Made by a program: the position numbers and the translations under genes. From positions 1,363,728 to 1,427,727 of the forward strand of contig OX442429.1 of the NCBI GenBank assembly GCA_949361645.1: 64,000 nt of DNA, in the 5' to 3' direction. Below are positions 48,371 to 60,826 of the stretch, one piece after another. Within the stretch, counting starts at the first letter, position 1. Every line of letters begins with the position of its first letter. The notes below the pieces were generated by a model. That model searched no databases. It saw only the letters and a list, made by a program, of their open reading frames with translations, and was not told where the DNA came from. This stretch comes from Spongilla lacustris (taxonomy: Eukaryota; Porifera; Demospongiae; Spongillida; Spongillidae).

Positions 48371-49880
48371 CTGTGCATGGACTATTGTACAAGTACAAAT
48401 ACTTGCATTGTCCACAGATGTTGATTTTAATTTATAAAACTCCAAGCCATGTTGAAGCAAATAGCCTTCATCCTTAATCGTCTATATCGCGCGGTATAGG
48501 CTAATTATTAATTCATCACATATCGCGTAACTGGAGTTACAGCAATAACTCTCGATCTCATATTAATCTCGTACCCAGACCCTTGTATACGGTGGCCCGG
48601 TAGGTCGCGCACTAAGACAGTTGCGCCACGCATTACTTGAAGTTTGCACCGCGCGCTAGTTGAGGTTTGTATGGAATGTTATTCGTGCCAAAATTATCAC
48701 AACGTCCTCTGTAGAAACACCGCACCACCACAAGACCTGTCACCACAGTGCTGTGCGCTCCATTGTTCGTGCGTGCTGCGCGGAATTTCTGACTTACCGC
48801 ATATCCATTTATACATATCTGACCAGCGCGCAATTTCTGATCTTACCGCATATCCATTTAACGTATCTTATATGGGCAAATTAATTCATTCTAAATTTGC
48901 CTATAGTGTATTAAACGAATTTTTAAAAATATAGGTATGTTTGTAGCAGAGCCGGCAGAAGGTCTAAAATTCAACCCAGGCAAGAGGAGGGGTGTAAAGT
49001 AGGGGGAGGAATCGGGAGGGGGATGTGCCCCCTCCCGCGCGAAGCGCGGAAGCTTTTGAAGTATGTAATTGAGACATAAAACTAGTCTCGTAATCAGTCC
49101 CAAGTGTACGTAACGATGATTATCGCTTACGGTATAGCTTTGCAATATCACCATATAATCGGATATAATTGCATGGATGCCACTCAAAGGTGCACATGAT
49201 ACAATATAACACAAGTCACGAAAGCTTTAATTTATCACGAAGCGAATTACATGTATATTATGTATATGTATATTACATGTATATTTATTTATTTATTTTT
49301 TTAAGCCCCAAAATCTACCCAGGCAATTGCCTGGGTTGCCTAGTGGGCTCCGCCGGCCATGTGTAGTGCTCTACAAAGAGAATGCGCAACAGTTTTAGAA
49401 CTTGCGTGTCTACTTTCAGACCATCGATACCAGTATGGATTGTTTTAATTAAGAAACATAAGTTTCTGCTACGGTTACTGTCCTTTTTTTGCGCTAAAGA
49501 ATGCTATTTCTGGTAAGGAATGACCACCCCCCTTTCCCCATATTTCCAATCCAGCTCTATGCATCTCATTCTGATTCCGGGCTTTATTTCTCGCACCTAG
49601 TTGTGGTGACGGGTACAGCCGGATTTATTCGAATAGGCCTCCACTCGTCCGTCTCCACGCTTCTGGCACCACGGAACGGAAACCAACTGTATCTACTAGT
49701 CATACCTGACATTATTCATTCGGTCTGCCATTGTTCACTGTCTATAGTCCCTGCTGAAGGCGACTCTGTGAACAAAATGAGGGGGTAACCCCAGGGGCTT
49801 ACTACACAGCAATTTGCTCTCCATACTGCCTCCTCTATCTGTCTCCCTTCCCTTTCCTTTGCTCACTACCCCTCCTTAGA
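48371..49880. other. Intergenic with dispersed repeat ends
   Basis: 48950-49060 (GAGCCGGCAGAAGGTCTAAA) and 49300-49360 are partly inverted relatives of one another (CCCAGGCAA in both). ATGTATAT-type low complexity lies between. No gene recognised. Confidence 0.45.
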
Positions 49881-50142
49881 TCCATTGCAGTCCTCTGTAC
49901 TAGACCACACTGATGTCATCCTAAGGGCTCCTGCATTTCACCCTTATGGCAGTCAGCAGTACCTGTCCAGAGCTGCTCCCAAGCTTGTGTACAATGGAGC
50001 ACCAACAGCTGCAGGCTCTTCACAAGGAGTTTTGTCAGCAGCTGGTTGGCACCAGATACTTGGGTCAGTATGCCAAAGCAGCTATCCACAACAGATGTAT
50101 GACATCACCACGATGCCAGAGGGAAGGAGAACTTGATCATCA
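49880..50142 (+). CDS. Unrecognised coding-like exon
   Basis: After CTCACTACCCCTCCTTAG a forward frame contains MEHQQLQALHKEFCQQLVGT then RYLGQYAKAAIHNRCM and ends at a good donor, CATCAG|GTGAGC (50142|50143). A second coding-like piece starts near 50590 after a repeat-filled interval. The composition is protein-like but I recognise no family. It may be a fragment of the gene whose other piece also occurs at 19.9 kb. Confidence 0.35.
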
Positions 50143-50149
50143 GGTGAGC

Positions 50150-50900
50150 CAAACAAATAGATTACAAAAATTCCATCCTCTTTATCCTCCCACCTTCCCT
50201 CCTCCCCTTCTATGCTTCTCTAATCCCAGGGCTGGGGGGGGGAGGGGGGGGGGGGTCAAGGGCTCAAACAGCTCCTCTTTCGTAATGAAGGTCACAAGTG
50301 ATGTGACCCGCTATGTTCCAATAATGAATTGTTATTTGATAAATATTTGGTGCATGTTTTCAATGGTACTACTGACTGTTTTAATAGTACAATTTGTCTG
50401 CATTTAGAATAGGATCCCTCTAAGTATACTCACTCACACATATCCGCCCCCCCCCCCCCCCCCCCCCCAGATATCTGGCTATGGCCCTGTATCCTCCTCC
50501 CCCTTCTCTCCTTCCTCCATCCCTCCTACTTTGCTGGTGAACAGCCTCGTAACAGTACATAGCACTCTTCTCTCTTCCTCCATACATACCTCAGGCCACA
50601 CCCTCATCACTTAACATGCTAGCTGAACTGGAAGCCATTTGGCACACAAGGGATGACGCAGCACAGCAAAGTGAAGCCCCAGTCGCTGGATCTGTTGAAG
50701 GCCAATTAGTACTTGTAAAAATCGAGACACTGGTGTGAAAAGTGGTCCAGTTAAAACTGTGCAACCGTACAGGCGGCAACAGCTCTGGAAAGAGTGTATG
50801 TTAGCTGTGTCATTGGAATGTTTAGACCTACCATCTAAAGAACAGACTGGTCACTTCTCCAGTTATCATTCTCTTTGTATGTGCAAGTGTGTGCGTGATG
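50150..50900 (+). repeat. Dispersed repeat family 3, plus copy
   Basis: Reverse-complement partner of 19700-20500. It includes a G-tract at 50228-50254, a C-tract at 50443-50468 followed by CAGATATCTGGCTATGGCCC, and the coding-like MLAELEAIWHTRDDAAQQSE segment near 50617. The frame is interrupted by TGA after KIETLV. Confidence 0.65.
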
Positions 50901-51168
50901 TGTGTGTGTGCTCAGCCCACTGATCAAGTTATCACAATCTCTTTGCATATGCATGTGTATGTATGTCTGTGAAGTGTGTGCAGTGTTGTCATTGGGAGTG
51001 TTTATTTATAAGGTGTGCTATTTGGTTAAATTGATAGTTTTTACCTCTCATCAGTCTGTAGAGCAATCCAACTGATCTAAGTTAATATCTTTGTACATGT
51101 ATCTGCACCTTTTGGTTTTGGATTTTAATGGTACATGTTGATGTACCCAGCCTCTGTGTGTGTGTGCA

Positions 51169-51199
<31 letters not shown>

Positions 51200-52557
51200 G
51201 TGTGTGTGTGTGTGTGTCACATGTGTGTGCAAGGAGCTAGAAGTGTGCATAAGGTACCACTGAGAGCACTTTGGTATCTTTGTTATTCAGGTCAAACAAT
51301 AATTGGGCATCATGAAGGTCTTTAAGAACCAGAACCTAAATGGATTCCTTGTTGAAGGTCAGTGCTGCAGCCTTTGCTGAAATTGCAGGCACTAATAAAT
51401 GGAATTGAGGAGATTTAATCAGTCCTGTTGAACACTTGAAGACATCCTTTTATCACATTACTGTTCCGCTAGTGATTAGAGTAAATGTGCTCTCAGTTGT
51501 TTTATTTTTGTGGATGTTGTTTATCACCAAAAAAATCAGATTTTGTTTAGCTTGCATGCTTTGTAGCTCCTGGTAGATTTAAAACAAGAGATTGTTTACA
51601 GTATATCTATGCTTTTACAATTATAATAAACATGATGCCTATTAATGAACAGAGTGTTAAAATGCAGAAAATAACGTACTCAATAACAAATGAAATGCAC
51701 TCTTGAAATCAAATCTATAACATATCACCATTTCGCAAGTTGAAGCCGGCTGTTGGGAATGAGAATGATATGAATGGCACCTTGTCAAATTCCATAGCAA
51801 GGATTGCATCCATCCCTGTGAAGAAACGTAAAATGGATTAGGTCAAATGCCCATGTAATGTGAAGACAAAAAGAAAAAAATTAATTCCTTGCATGAACAA
51901 TACAAACTTTGCAACATGGGTGAAGTGTGACAGAACAATGCACACGTAATGTTTTTAATCTTTCTACGAATTAATCCTTAGCCATAGCTACTAAAGCCCC
52001 TTACAACGGCTCTACGTTCGTTCCACAAAGGGAATAGCATAATGCTTCGTTTTTAGAAATGAATGGTTGGAAGCATCTCTAAGCTGAGATATATGTCATA
52101 TGATTTAATTTGTGGTTTGCAAATCCTTTACCTTTGAAAAATATGATATAAGAAGTTCCTTAAACTCCTCACCTGTCATTTTTTTAAGTATTGAACTCGA
52201 CAAGCTTTTCTTCAAGCCAGTCCAGCAAGAAGCAGTTTGTCTTTATTCTTATCGGTGGATGTTAGTCCTTGATATTCCATCCGTTTTTGAAGACATGCAA
52301 GGTGGTGTCTTCAAAAGCAAAATGACTACTTGGAACTATATATTATAGCTTTTTCCTTCTCTCATTCTATTTCTATATTCTTCTGTTCTTCAGTGGAAGC
52401 AGGTTCTGCATGGAACAGTGCCGATGGAGGGGAAAATAATTACTTTAGTGCCCAGCAAAAGCAACACTTAGCTAAATGGCGCTATTCCGTCTGGGGACGA
52501 GGAAAAACAGGATCCCTTTTGTACTCTTGAACCACACGGTTTAAACGGCTCTCTTTG
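50901..52557. other. Intergenic with TG run
   Basis: A (TG)n-rich tract lies at 51156-51235. An open frame at 52330-52530 after TTCTTCAG has no recognised domain. Otherwise nothing identified. Confidence 0.45.
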
Positions 52558-55376
52558 CAGGGGCGGCGGAACAGGTACCGCAGGTCCCGCGGCCGCAGGA
52601 CCAATGTTAAATGCCCAAAAATAAAAATAAAAATAATAAAATAACCGCACGATTAACAAATAAATCCACTCTTTTAAACTCCTTTAAAAATGGCGACAAC
52701 ATTCCCAGACAAGTTCCAACCAAGCGCTAGTTACTGTTTTCCAAAACGAAAGTTTGGAAAACATAGTGAAGAACGCTCATTTCGAGCTGAGTGGTGTCAA
52801 CAGTTTGATTGGCTGCACTACAACAGAGCATCTGATGCAGCGTTTTGTTACATCTGCAGCTGCATGCAAGCTGAAAATGAAAGGTAGGTAGTACCAAACG
52901 AGATCAAGCCTTTATCACTAAAGGTTTCACCAATTGGAGAGATGCAACCAAAGCCTTTAAGAAACACGTGAAAACTTCCTGTCATAGTGAAGCAATACTA
53001 ACATTCACGGGAAACATGGCCGACATTGGCGAGCTGTTAAGTAATGAACACCAGCGGGAAAAGTCTGAAAACAGGGCGTGTTTAAGGATCATTCTTCAGA
53101 ACATCAGATTTCTTGCCAGGCAAAGTTTGCCTCTAAGGGGTCATGGGGATGAAACTGACAGTATAATTTTATTCAGCTGCTCAACTTACGGGCTATTGAT
53201 ACTCCTGGCTTAGGTGACTGGATAAAGAAGAAAACCAATAAATACACATCCCATGTTATTCAGAACGAAGTATTGGAAATCATGGCTCTTGGTATTTTAA
53301 GAGATGTCAGCAAAAGCATCTCTTGCAGTGGTTTTTTCTCAATTTTGGCTGATGAATGCACGGATGCTTCCAACAAAGAGCAGCTTGTGGTGTGCATTAG
53401 ATGGGTGGATGAATTATTGCAAGATCATGAGAATGTGATTGGGGTGTACAATGTTGGCACTATTGATGCCAAGACACTCACAGATGCTTTGGAAGATGTG
53501 CTCTTACGGGCAGGGCTAAAAATCCATAATTGCCGCGGTCAGTGCTATGATGGTGCTGCAAATATGTCTGGATCAAAAACTGGTGTCAAATCACACTTTT
53601 TGCAAAGAGAACCACGGGCTTAGTTCACCCATTGTTATGGGCACTCCCTCAACCTTGCTGTTGGTGATGCACTTAAAAACAATAAAGTGTGCAGGGATGC
53701 CTTGGATGTGGCCTTTGAAGTGAGTAAGCTAATTCGTTTCTCCCCAAAACGAAGTGCTGCCCTTCATGACATAAAAGTATCTAATCCAATGGAAGATGAA
53801 GGCCCTATGCCAACAAACAATATTCGATAATTTTGCCCAACAAGGTGGACAGTCAGAGGAGATGCAATAGCAAGTATATTAAACAACTACGAAGCACTGA
53901 AGCAATTGTGGCTGGAATGCTTGGATTCTAGGCTTGATCCAGATGTGAAAGGATGAATCATTGGAGTGAGAGCGCAGATGCAATGCTTTGATTTAGTGTT
54001 TGGCTTGGATTTGAGTATGAAGATACTGAAAATTACTGACAATTTAAGTAGAACATTACAAAGTTCATCAATGTCAGCAGCTGATGGGCAGGAGGTGGTA
54101 GCATTAACTGTGCACACTTTACAGGGCATGAGAGCAGAGGAATATTTCATCTTGTTTTTTGAAGCAGTTAAAAAAAACCAGTGAACGATATGGTACAGAA
54201 CTACCCACTCTTCCTAGAAAATGAAAAGCCCCTATTTGTTTTGAAGATGGCACTGGTGATGGATTCATCCAGTGTCAGTTGAGGATCATTATCGTCTACA
54301 GTACTATGAAGCCCTTGATAGCACCATTGCTGGAATAAAGAACAGATTTAATCAGCCTGGTTATATTATGTACTAATGTGTAGAAAATTTGCTTCTCAAT
54401 GCTGCAAACAAAACTCCCTTTGAGGAGCATTTCAAGCAAGTAATGGATGTATATAAAGATGACTTTGATTCAAATCGTCTTTCAGCTCAGCTACAAGTTT
54501 TTAGCACAGCTATCAAGACTGAAGCAATTGGCATAGTAACACGTACCTCAGTTTCACTTCGTGACTGTTTTCAGTTCCTACGTGATCTTTCACCAGCAAA
54601 GAAGTTATTTTTCAGTGAAATTTGCCTTCTGGCTAAATTGGTACTAGTTATGCCAGCTACTAATGTGGTCAGCGAAAGGTGCTTTTCAGAAATGCGTCGC
54701 TTGAAAACATATTTACGGAGCAGTATGGGTCAAAGCAGGCTCAACCACATAATGATCCTGAGCATTTACAAAGAGGAGGTTGACGATATCAACATAGACC
54801 TACTTGGTGATGAGTTTATTCGAGGCAGTGAACATCGTTCCCAATATTTTGGAAAGTTCACTAGTTAGAACTGCATTGTGCATGTAACTACTTGTTCATA
54901 CTGTTCATCTTTAATCTCATACATAGTTAAATTCACAAGCGATTATGACACTTACACAGTTAGTGACGACTTACAGCGCAGTCCGGTGTGTAAACTATAT
55001 ATATATATGCTGTGGAAAAATATCTTTTCTGAGAAGATCTATATAATAGCCTTTCGTTCACTCGCTAGTTTATTTAAAAATTCCTAGCCTCCACCTCCAC
55101 CAACTACTGCCGGTTTAACTTGTAACTTTTTTTTTTTGCATTGTACACATATAAACGATATAGATATTATTTTAAAGGCCTCCTGGCCGTCGCTTTTTTA
55201 CATAGTTTTCTGAGTGTTTTCAACGCAAAAAGCGTTGGCTTCTGGGGCCGAGCCCCAGACCCCGATGGGGAAGCTTACAGCGCTCCCCCATACCCCCTAG
55301 CTGGGCGGGAGGGGTACCCCCCTCCCGCACGCAGATCCGCCCCTGTATCATGCGGGACCAGCTTCCGCCGCCCCTG
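52558..55376 (+). mobile_element. Decayed hAT transposon, 2819 bp
   Basis: Terminal inverted repeats CAGGGGCGGCGGAA at 52558 and TTCCGCCGCCCCTG ending at 55376. The bases abutting both ends are CTTTG (52553-52557 and 55377-55381), a possible 5-bp target duplication; an 8-bp duplication is not seen. The subterminal right side is GC-rich. The transposase inside has several stops and frameshifts, so the element is not autonomous. Confidence 0.85.
52690..54868 (+). pseudogene. hAT transposase with TTF-type finger (ZMYM1-like), broken
   Basis: Pieces in order: 52690-52887 with FRAEWCQQFDWLHYNRASDA and FCYIC (the TTF-like zinc-binding start); 52968-53213; 53273-53623 with GFFSILADECTDASNKEQLV (first catalytic Asp block) and CRGQCYDGAANMSG; then FTHCYGHSLNLAVGDA near 53625; CPTRWTVRGDAI near 53835; 53966-54184; and 54389-54868 with VLVMPATNVVSERCFSEMRR, the dimerisation domain, and LNHIMILSIYKE. 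Stops at 53622, 53828 and 53954 and shifts between pieces show decay. This family is related to the 52 kDa repressor/ZMYM1-like transposases and is distinct from the BED-type hAT at 8.3 kb. Confidence 0.85.
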
Positions 55377-55639
55377 CTTTGGACTTCTCAGTTGTTCGAT
55401 ACCGACAACTAGCTAAGCGAACCGATTCATAGAAGTCCCGTTAGAGCGAGTCCCGTTTTTAATGTCATCCATAATCGGAGTCAAATCGTATATAATAGTT
55501 ACATGTACATGTACTAATCGATGATCTATACCACATTAAAATTTATATAATGGACGAATTGAGGTTTCATTGCATCCGTTCACGGATATCCAGGCCAGCT
55601 AGCTAACTCGTCTGACCCGCTAGTCTGAGTGTGAGTATA

Positions 55640-56322
55640 TGGGACAGTGTCCAGCAAAATCGGGCTTGTGAGGTTATAATTTTATCACTATAAAAATTGC
55701 ATGTTACACTAAACAACACATCTTTGCAATGGTACAACCTTTTCCTTTAAAAGTTCGTACACTTGTTCTCGCATCATCTCTCTATGTGGAAATCGATTTT
55801 GGTACTCTACTGAATGATTTTCCATGCCGCGAGTACAAAGATCGCTAACCCAACGGGTTAGAATTCAACATTTCTCCATGTACGAGTCCGTTACGGAGAC
55901 CAGTTGAACAAACTACGTGCACGTTTTCCCGCTTGCTTCGCGCCAATGATCTTGGCAAATCGCGTCCTGCTCAGGCGGTGCATGATTATACCTTTGGCGC
56001 GAATCAAGCGGGAAAACATGCACGTAGTTTGCTCAGCTGTATCTCTGTAACGGATGATACAGGAATTAACGAAGAGGACAAATCAATACTTTGTGCACAC
56101 TCCGAATTTTCAACAGATGTGAAATTCTAACCTGTTGGTTTAGAGATCTTTGCACTTACGGCATAGAAAATGAAGAGCTCCAAAATGGAAACGAACATAG
56201 CCGGAGAAAAGATGTGCGAACATGTGTACGAAATATGAAAGGAAAAGGTTGGGTTAGTGTAATGTGCAATTTTTATAGTGATAAATCCCACAAGCCCGAT
56301 TTTACTGGACACTGTCCCGTAT
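55640..56322. mobile_element. Foldback/MITE palindrome, ~683 bp
   Basis: The left end GGGACAGTGTCCAGCAAAAT and right end reverse complement GGGACAGTGTCCAGTAAAAT match for at least 60 bp. Inner parts also pair (ACTACGTGCACGTTTTCCCG with CGGGAAAACATGCACGTAGT), so almost the whole segment is one interrupted palindrome centred near 55975. No transposase is present. The element class is unclear; target duplications could not be fixed because the flanks are AT-rich. Confidence 0.8.
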
Positions 56323-56600
56323 TATATAAATTATATATATTATAATTATAAATTATACATGTATATACATCAGATTAGCGACTACGTATTGCCAGAAATT
56401 TCGCAGCCGGTATACACTCATTACGTCATTGCAAACGTATCCGGTCCGTGCACGCATCCATTGAAATGTAAACTCACATCAGAATTATCGAGAATAGGAA
56501 ACTACGAGGATGTGAATGTCAATTAGCCACCCTCAAGAGCGTGGAGGTAACCCGATAAGCTTATAAAGGGTCGATATTTTTATGGCCTGCGGTGCATGCG

Positions 56601-56608
56601 TATAAAAG
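56601..56608 (+). promoter_or_regulatory. TATA box of peptide-gene copy 3
   Basis: TATAAAAG, with the same downstream start region (TCATTCTGCGCACCAG at 56632) as copy 2. The ATG is at 56684. Confidence 0.7.
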
Positions 56609-56683
56609 CGACAGTCCGAAAGCTCGTTTTGTCATTCTGCGCACCAGCGAGGCAGTGACACTATACAAGCGACTCGATCGACA

Positions 56684-59600
56684 ATGGCAATGCTCAAAAC
56701 ACTGGCACTGTTTGCTGCTTTGCTGATCATAGCGACCGCCACCCGTCCTCAGGCCTACGACACTGAAATGGTATAGATTAACCCCGGCCCGCATGCATAT
56801 AAGAAGGTCTTACAGGAGCAGCGTACTGTGGAGATCAACGAGGAACATGAAACGGCCGTTGAAGAAGATGACTTGTACGACATCGTACACGGTACTGCGC
56901 ATATATATGTACTAACATATATCCATATATATGATAAAGATGTGGAAGTTTTATAGTGGATCGAGAAGGGCAGTATAGGTTATTCGTTTTGCCTTCACAG
57001 AGATGGTGGCTAGTTATCTGAGGGCCAAGGATGCTAAGAAGTTCACAGTTCAGAAGGGAAATCAATTCGTTGAGGTCAGTATAGTGTATGTATATAGAGA
57101 TCGAGCTCGCTTTCACGGTCACGTGAAGCGTGCGTGGGTTTTAATTGCATTAAAACTGCTTTATTATTGTCCTTCATATTGGCGGTGCGGTTTACTATGG
57201 AAATGCATGGACTTATGCTCGGTTCTTATTATCTATTGGTAACTGGATTAGTTTTAATTCTGCCAGACTTATCTATATAACTATACCGTTATATGGCCCG
57301 CCGAATTGCGCCGGCGGTACTATATACATGTATAACAAAAGCCAACTTTGTGAAATGCTGAGTATATATAAACTAAAATCGTGCACAATGCATGTTGTAC
57401 ACAATGCATGTACATGCAACATTCATGAATGCAGATGATATAAATATACATGTATAGGGCAGACACGGCAGACGGCATATATGCAGGTGCATGTACATGT
57501 ATATTGTTATCTATTTTTAAACATCATGCACGTAATCAGATCTGCAAGTATACCATACACATATGCATTCCACGACCCTGCATGTAAGCTTATACATGTA
57601 CAGAACTATATGCGGTTGTGTAGGCCATAGATTAATAACCTTACGTTCCGTAAGGTCATTAATCTATGTGGTCGCAATAACGCGATGGTGTGAGGTCTTG
57701 TGGTGCGTGCATGCATGCATGGGCTGGCTGACAAGCGCATTGCGATTTGATTGCAGCTAGTGCTAGATAATTATCCGTATACCAGTTGTCTTTGTATAAG
57801 TTACATGTAGTTCGTGTTTCAATAGTTGTGTGTGTTCTTTATATACATGTATGTCTAAACCTGAAATTTGAACTATAAAGGAAGCAACTTGCGTAAGTAT
57901 ACCACATAACAATGACGACCGTCACATGAACAGTATGTTATTTTGACCACTAATCCTTCTTCATCCCGCGCTGACCTACAAATGTGCAGTGCGTGAGTGT
58001 CAAAATAGCGACTTATTAGCACGTGGCTAAAACGCATGTATCTTCCTCTTCTCTTTGCTACTGACTTCCGTACACCATATCATATGCCTGCAGTCTGTGA
58101 GTATACATGCATAATCCATTGATTGAGTTGTCATGCGTTTTTTTTTGTATTTGCGTGCATTCGAACAACATTAGTGCGTAAGTATATTGGTTTTTAATGT
58201 TAATCACGATCAGTTACGTCATTATGTTTTACGCATCCACTTGCAATGCGGCAGTTTGTAAGTCATGTTTTTGAAATTTGATTTATGGGTGTGTTATACG
58301 TCTATCTTTGTTTGCGAAATGCAAATGAAGATTGTAAGTTTATTGATTACTGGAAGCGTCATTAGTCATTAACTGGTCTGTGCATTCTATGACGACGGCT
58401 CTCCACATTGACCTGTCCACGTAGTATGTAAGTGTAACATCTCTTGTGCATGAATATTTTAAATTATTTTTCGACCGATATGTATGTATCACTGATGCTC
58501 TTCTGATAGTACGTACGTTTTCGTCATTACCTTTGATCAGTATTGTCAGTGTTATCATTTATCCCTTCTCCTCGTACGGTTCTCACCTTACTACTTATAG
58601 GGCGTAAGTGGCACCAGAATTGGCATATTTGACCCACATAGCATTCTCTTCACTTGCATATAATGATATTATATATTATATATATATATACATCTGCAAC
58701 CATGCATCCGGTCCATTCTGCTCACAAAACTGAACAATGCCACTGCATGCAGGCTGTAAGTGTAGCAAATTATGTCTAAAATAAGATGTCATTATCGCCG
58801 CTACATATACATATATATATATATTTATTTCCAATACAATAGACAGTAAGTGCCAATGGTTTGTGCATATATATCATTAAACTTTGTCTTTGTCCACTCG
58901 CCTCGCGCTAGATTGTAAGTGTTAAGGGTGCTATATAATCTGTTTACATAATTTGGAGTCGTCTTTTCTTCACTGGATGATGATTATAGAAAGTATGTCA
59001 GTACGCATTGTTACGTATCCGTTCTGAGTATTGAATTTTTTTTAAAATTGATTTATGTACATGCAGTGCGTAAGTTCAATTCATACTTTATATAAGTTAG
59101 TTATTCTCGTTCAATTTTATTTCTTATGAAAACATGCAGATAGGGGTAAGTCATGTGAAGGTCGTTACAAAGTGCATTAGTTAATTTCATAAACCTTGCT
59201 GTTGGAATGTATCTTACAATCAGCGGGTAAGATGTTTGCTTTAATTACGTTTATTATTAACCTTATACGTCATTATTATTTATCTTCAGACGGTAAGTAG
59301 TCAAACATCGTGGTCGTAATTTCGAAATACGTTTTTGTATGCATCCATGCCATGCTTCTCCAACACTGCCAAATCTAAGGGAGTAAGTTGATATATCACA
59401 TACTTCAGTAATCACACACACACATGTGTGTACATACACATGCACACAGATCACTAAGATATGCATGTACTCATACAAAGTGTTAATAATCATTGGGTTT
59501 TTTTTCACTTTTCCCTTGCATATTTTTGACAAACAATGTTCTTCAGTGTGTAAGTGGACCATCTGGTACAGTGTGCATGGTTACATCATCACTTCCCTTT

Positions 59601-60101
59601 TTTATATTTATAAAATGTTGCAGATTGTGAGTCAACATATTTTTATTTTTAAAACCATGCATCTTGGTAATATATGTTTACATTTGAAATCTGTAACTTC
59701 AAACAGCGTGTAAGTGAAATCACTATAGTGCTAGCGCTATGAATAGTCACATCTTCTTGTACATACCCACATGACATGATGACCACATGACCACACTCCA
59801 GTGCAATGTAAGTGCAACATTCCATGCTTTCTCATATTGTCTTACAATGAATGCCATGGTACTGAATGGTGTCCATCATTGTCTACTAAAACTCAGGGGG
59901 TAAGTATTTTGCATGCATGTGTATGAATTATGCTTGTATTAAATTTAGGTAAGTTGTTTATGCTGAGTCTGTGCTATCGCTGGCAACAACATTTGCTCAA
60001 TGCTCCTGTAAATACGACATATACAGAAGCGCTCAGTAAGTCAGCACTTCTATCCAATTGATGGCCTCCATGCTTTATGTACTACTGTACAGAGCAATTG
60101 A
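56684..60101 (+). CDS. Microexon gene for a secreted cysteine-rich peptide, copy 3 (complete)
   Basis: Proposed exons: 56684-56770 (signal peptide MAMLKTLALFAALLIIATAT), 56816-56891 (acidic, with five extra codons relative to copy 2), 57001-57074, 57881-57892, 3-nt exons starting at 57990, 58094, 58175, 58255, 58331, 58425, 58510, 58601, 58753, 58843, 58912, 58990 and 59067; 59140-59145; 3-nt at 59224, 59290, 59380, 59547, 59624 and 59707; 59802-59807; 59897-59899; 60027-60035; and 60093-60101 with TGA. Spliced length is 339 nt (112 residues). The 45-nt first intron contains an in-frame TAG right after the donor, so splicing is needed. All six cysteine codons match copies 1 and 2. Exon 3 ends GAG|GTCAGT, one codon shorter than in the other copies. 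Confidence 0.8.
57628..57667. repeat. Near-perfect hairpin in copy 3 intron
   Basis: ATAGATTAATAACCTTACG pairs with CGTAAGGTCATTAATCTAT around a TTC loop, with one bulge. It lies in the long intron before the microexon array and is absent from copies 1 and 2. Confidence 0.8.
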
Positions 60102-60322
60102 AGTGGATGCATACAGATACTGGAAGAATACCTTGGACAATGCTGCTGATAAAAATCACTCTTATTTTAGAGTTTGTATGTTTTTTATACTCAAATTATG
60201 TAACCATATCTAATAACCCTTCTATAACACTTAATTGTGAAAAAAGGACAATAAACACTTATGGTGGTGTACGTCATTATATGCACACACCAATGGCACT
60301 TTTGAGTCTGCTGTTTTTGAAA

Positions 60323-60332
60323 AATAAATAAA
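60323..60332 (+). terminator. Poly(A) signal of peptide-gene copy 3
   Basis: AATAAATAAA. The stop-to-signal distance is shorter than in copies 1 and 2 because about 150 bp of the 3' untranslated region are deleted near 60185. Confidence 0.6.
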
Positions 60333-60354
60333 ATGGCTAACATCTTATTTTAAG

Positions 60355-60826
60355 AGTCATTTACATGTACCTTCAGCACAGTAAAGGTGGGGGGGGGGGG
60401 GTCCCTTCATATAGAGGAAATGAGTTCTAATTTTAGCGGGGTGTACATGTAGGCAAATGAGTATTTGTGAACAATAATTGTACATACATATGGGTTGGTG
60501 TCACTGTGCTGTGTGTGTTACTGTTCTGTAAGGGGTGTTGAGAAGTAGCAACATCAGCCCAAGATGCTATCACCCAATGTGTGGATTGATTCATACTAAC
60601 TGCATTCCCAATGTGCATTGCTGTACATTCCTTCATTTTTAAGTTATCTGTCTTGTAATGTGGCAAACATTATTGAATATATGGAGGCTATATGCAGTGA
60701 TCAGCCTACAGGCCCCACTGGGTAACTGGGTACTCTGCCTGCTGATAGATATGTTCCAATCCATGCAGTAATTGGCCTCCACTTTGCTTTCAGATGACTT
60801 ATTTCATCACCACTCATAGGCTGTCT
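60355..60826. repeat. Duplicated 3' flank of the peptide gene, copy 3
   Basis: Partner of 35290-35736. Includes a G-tract at 60390-60401 and an extra ~30 bp near 60683-60720. Confidence 0.9.

Noticed and set aside
60077..60331. 84-codon frame after the last microexon of copy 3 as an alternative C-terminus
   Set aside because: It requires an acceptor two bases downstream of the one that leaves AGC AAT TGA in phase, and the frame diverges between copies. More likely 3' untranslated sequence.
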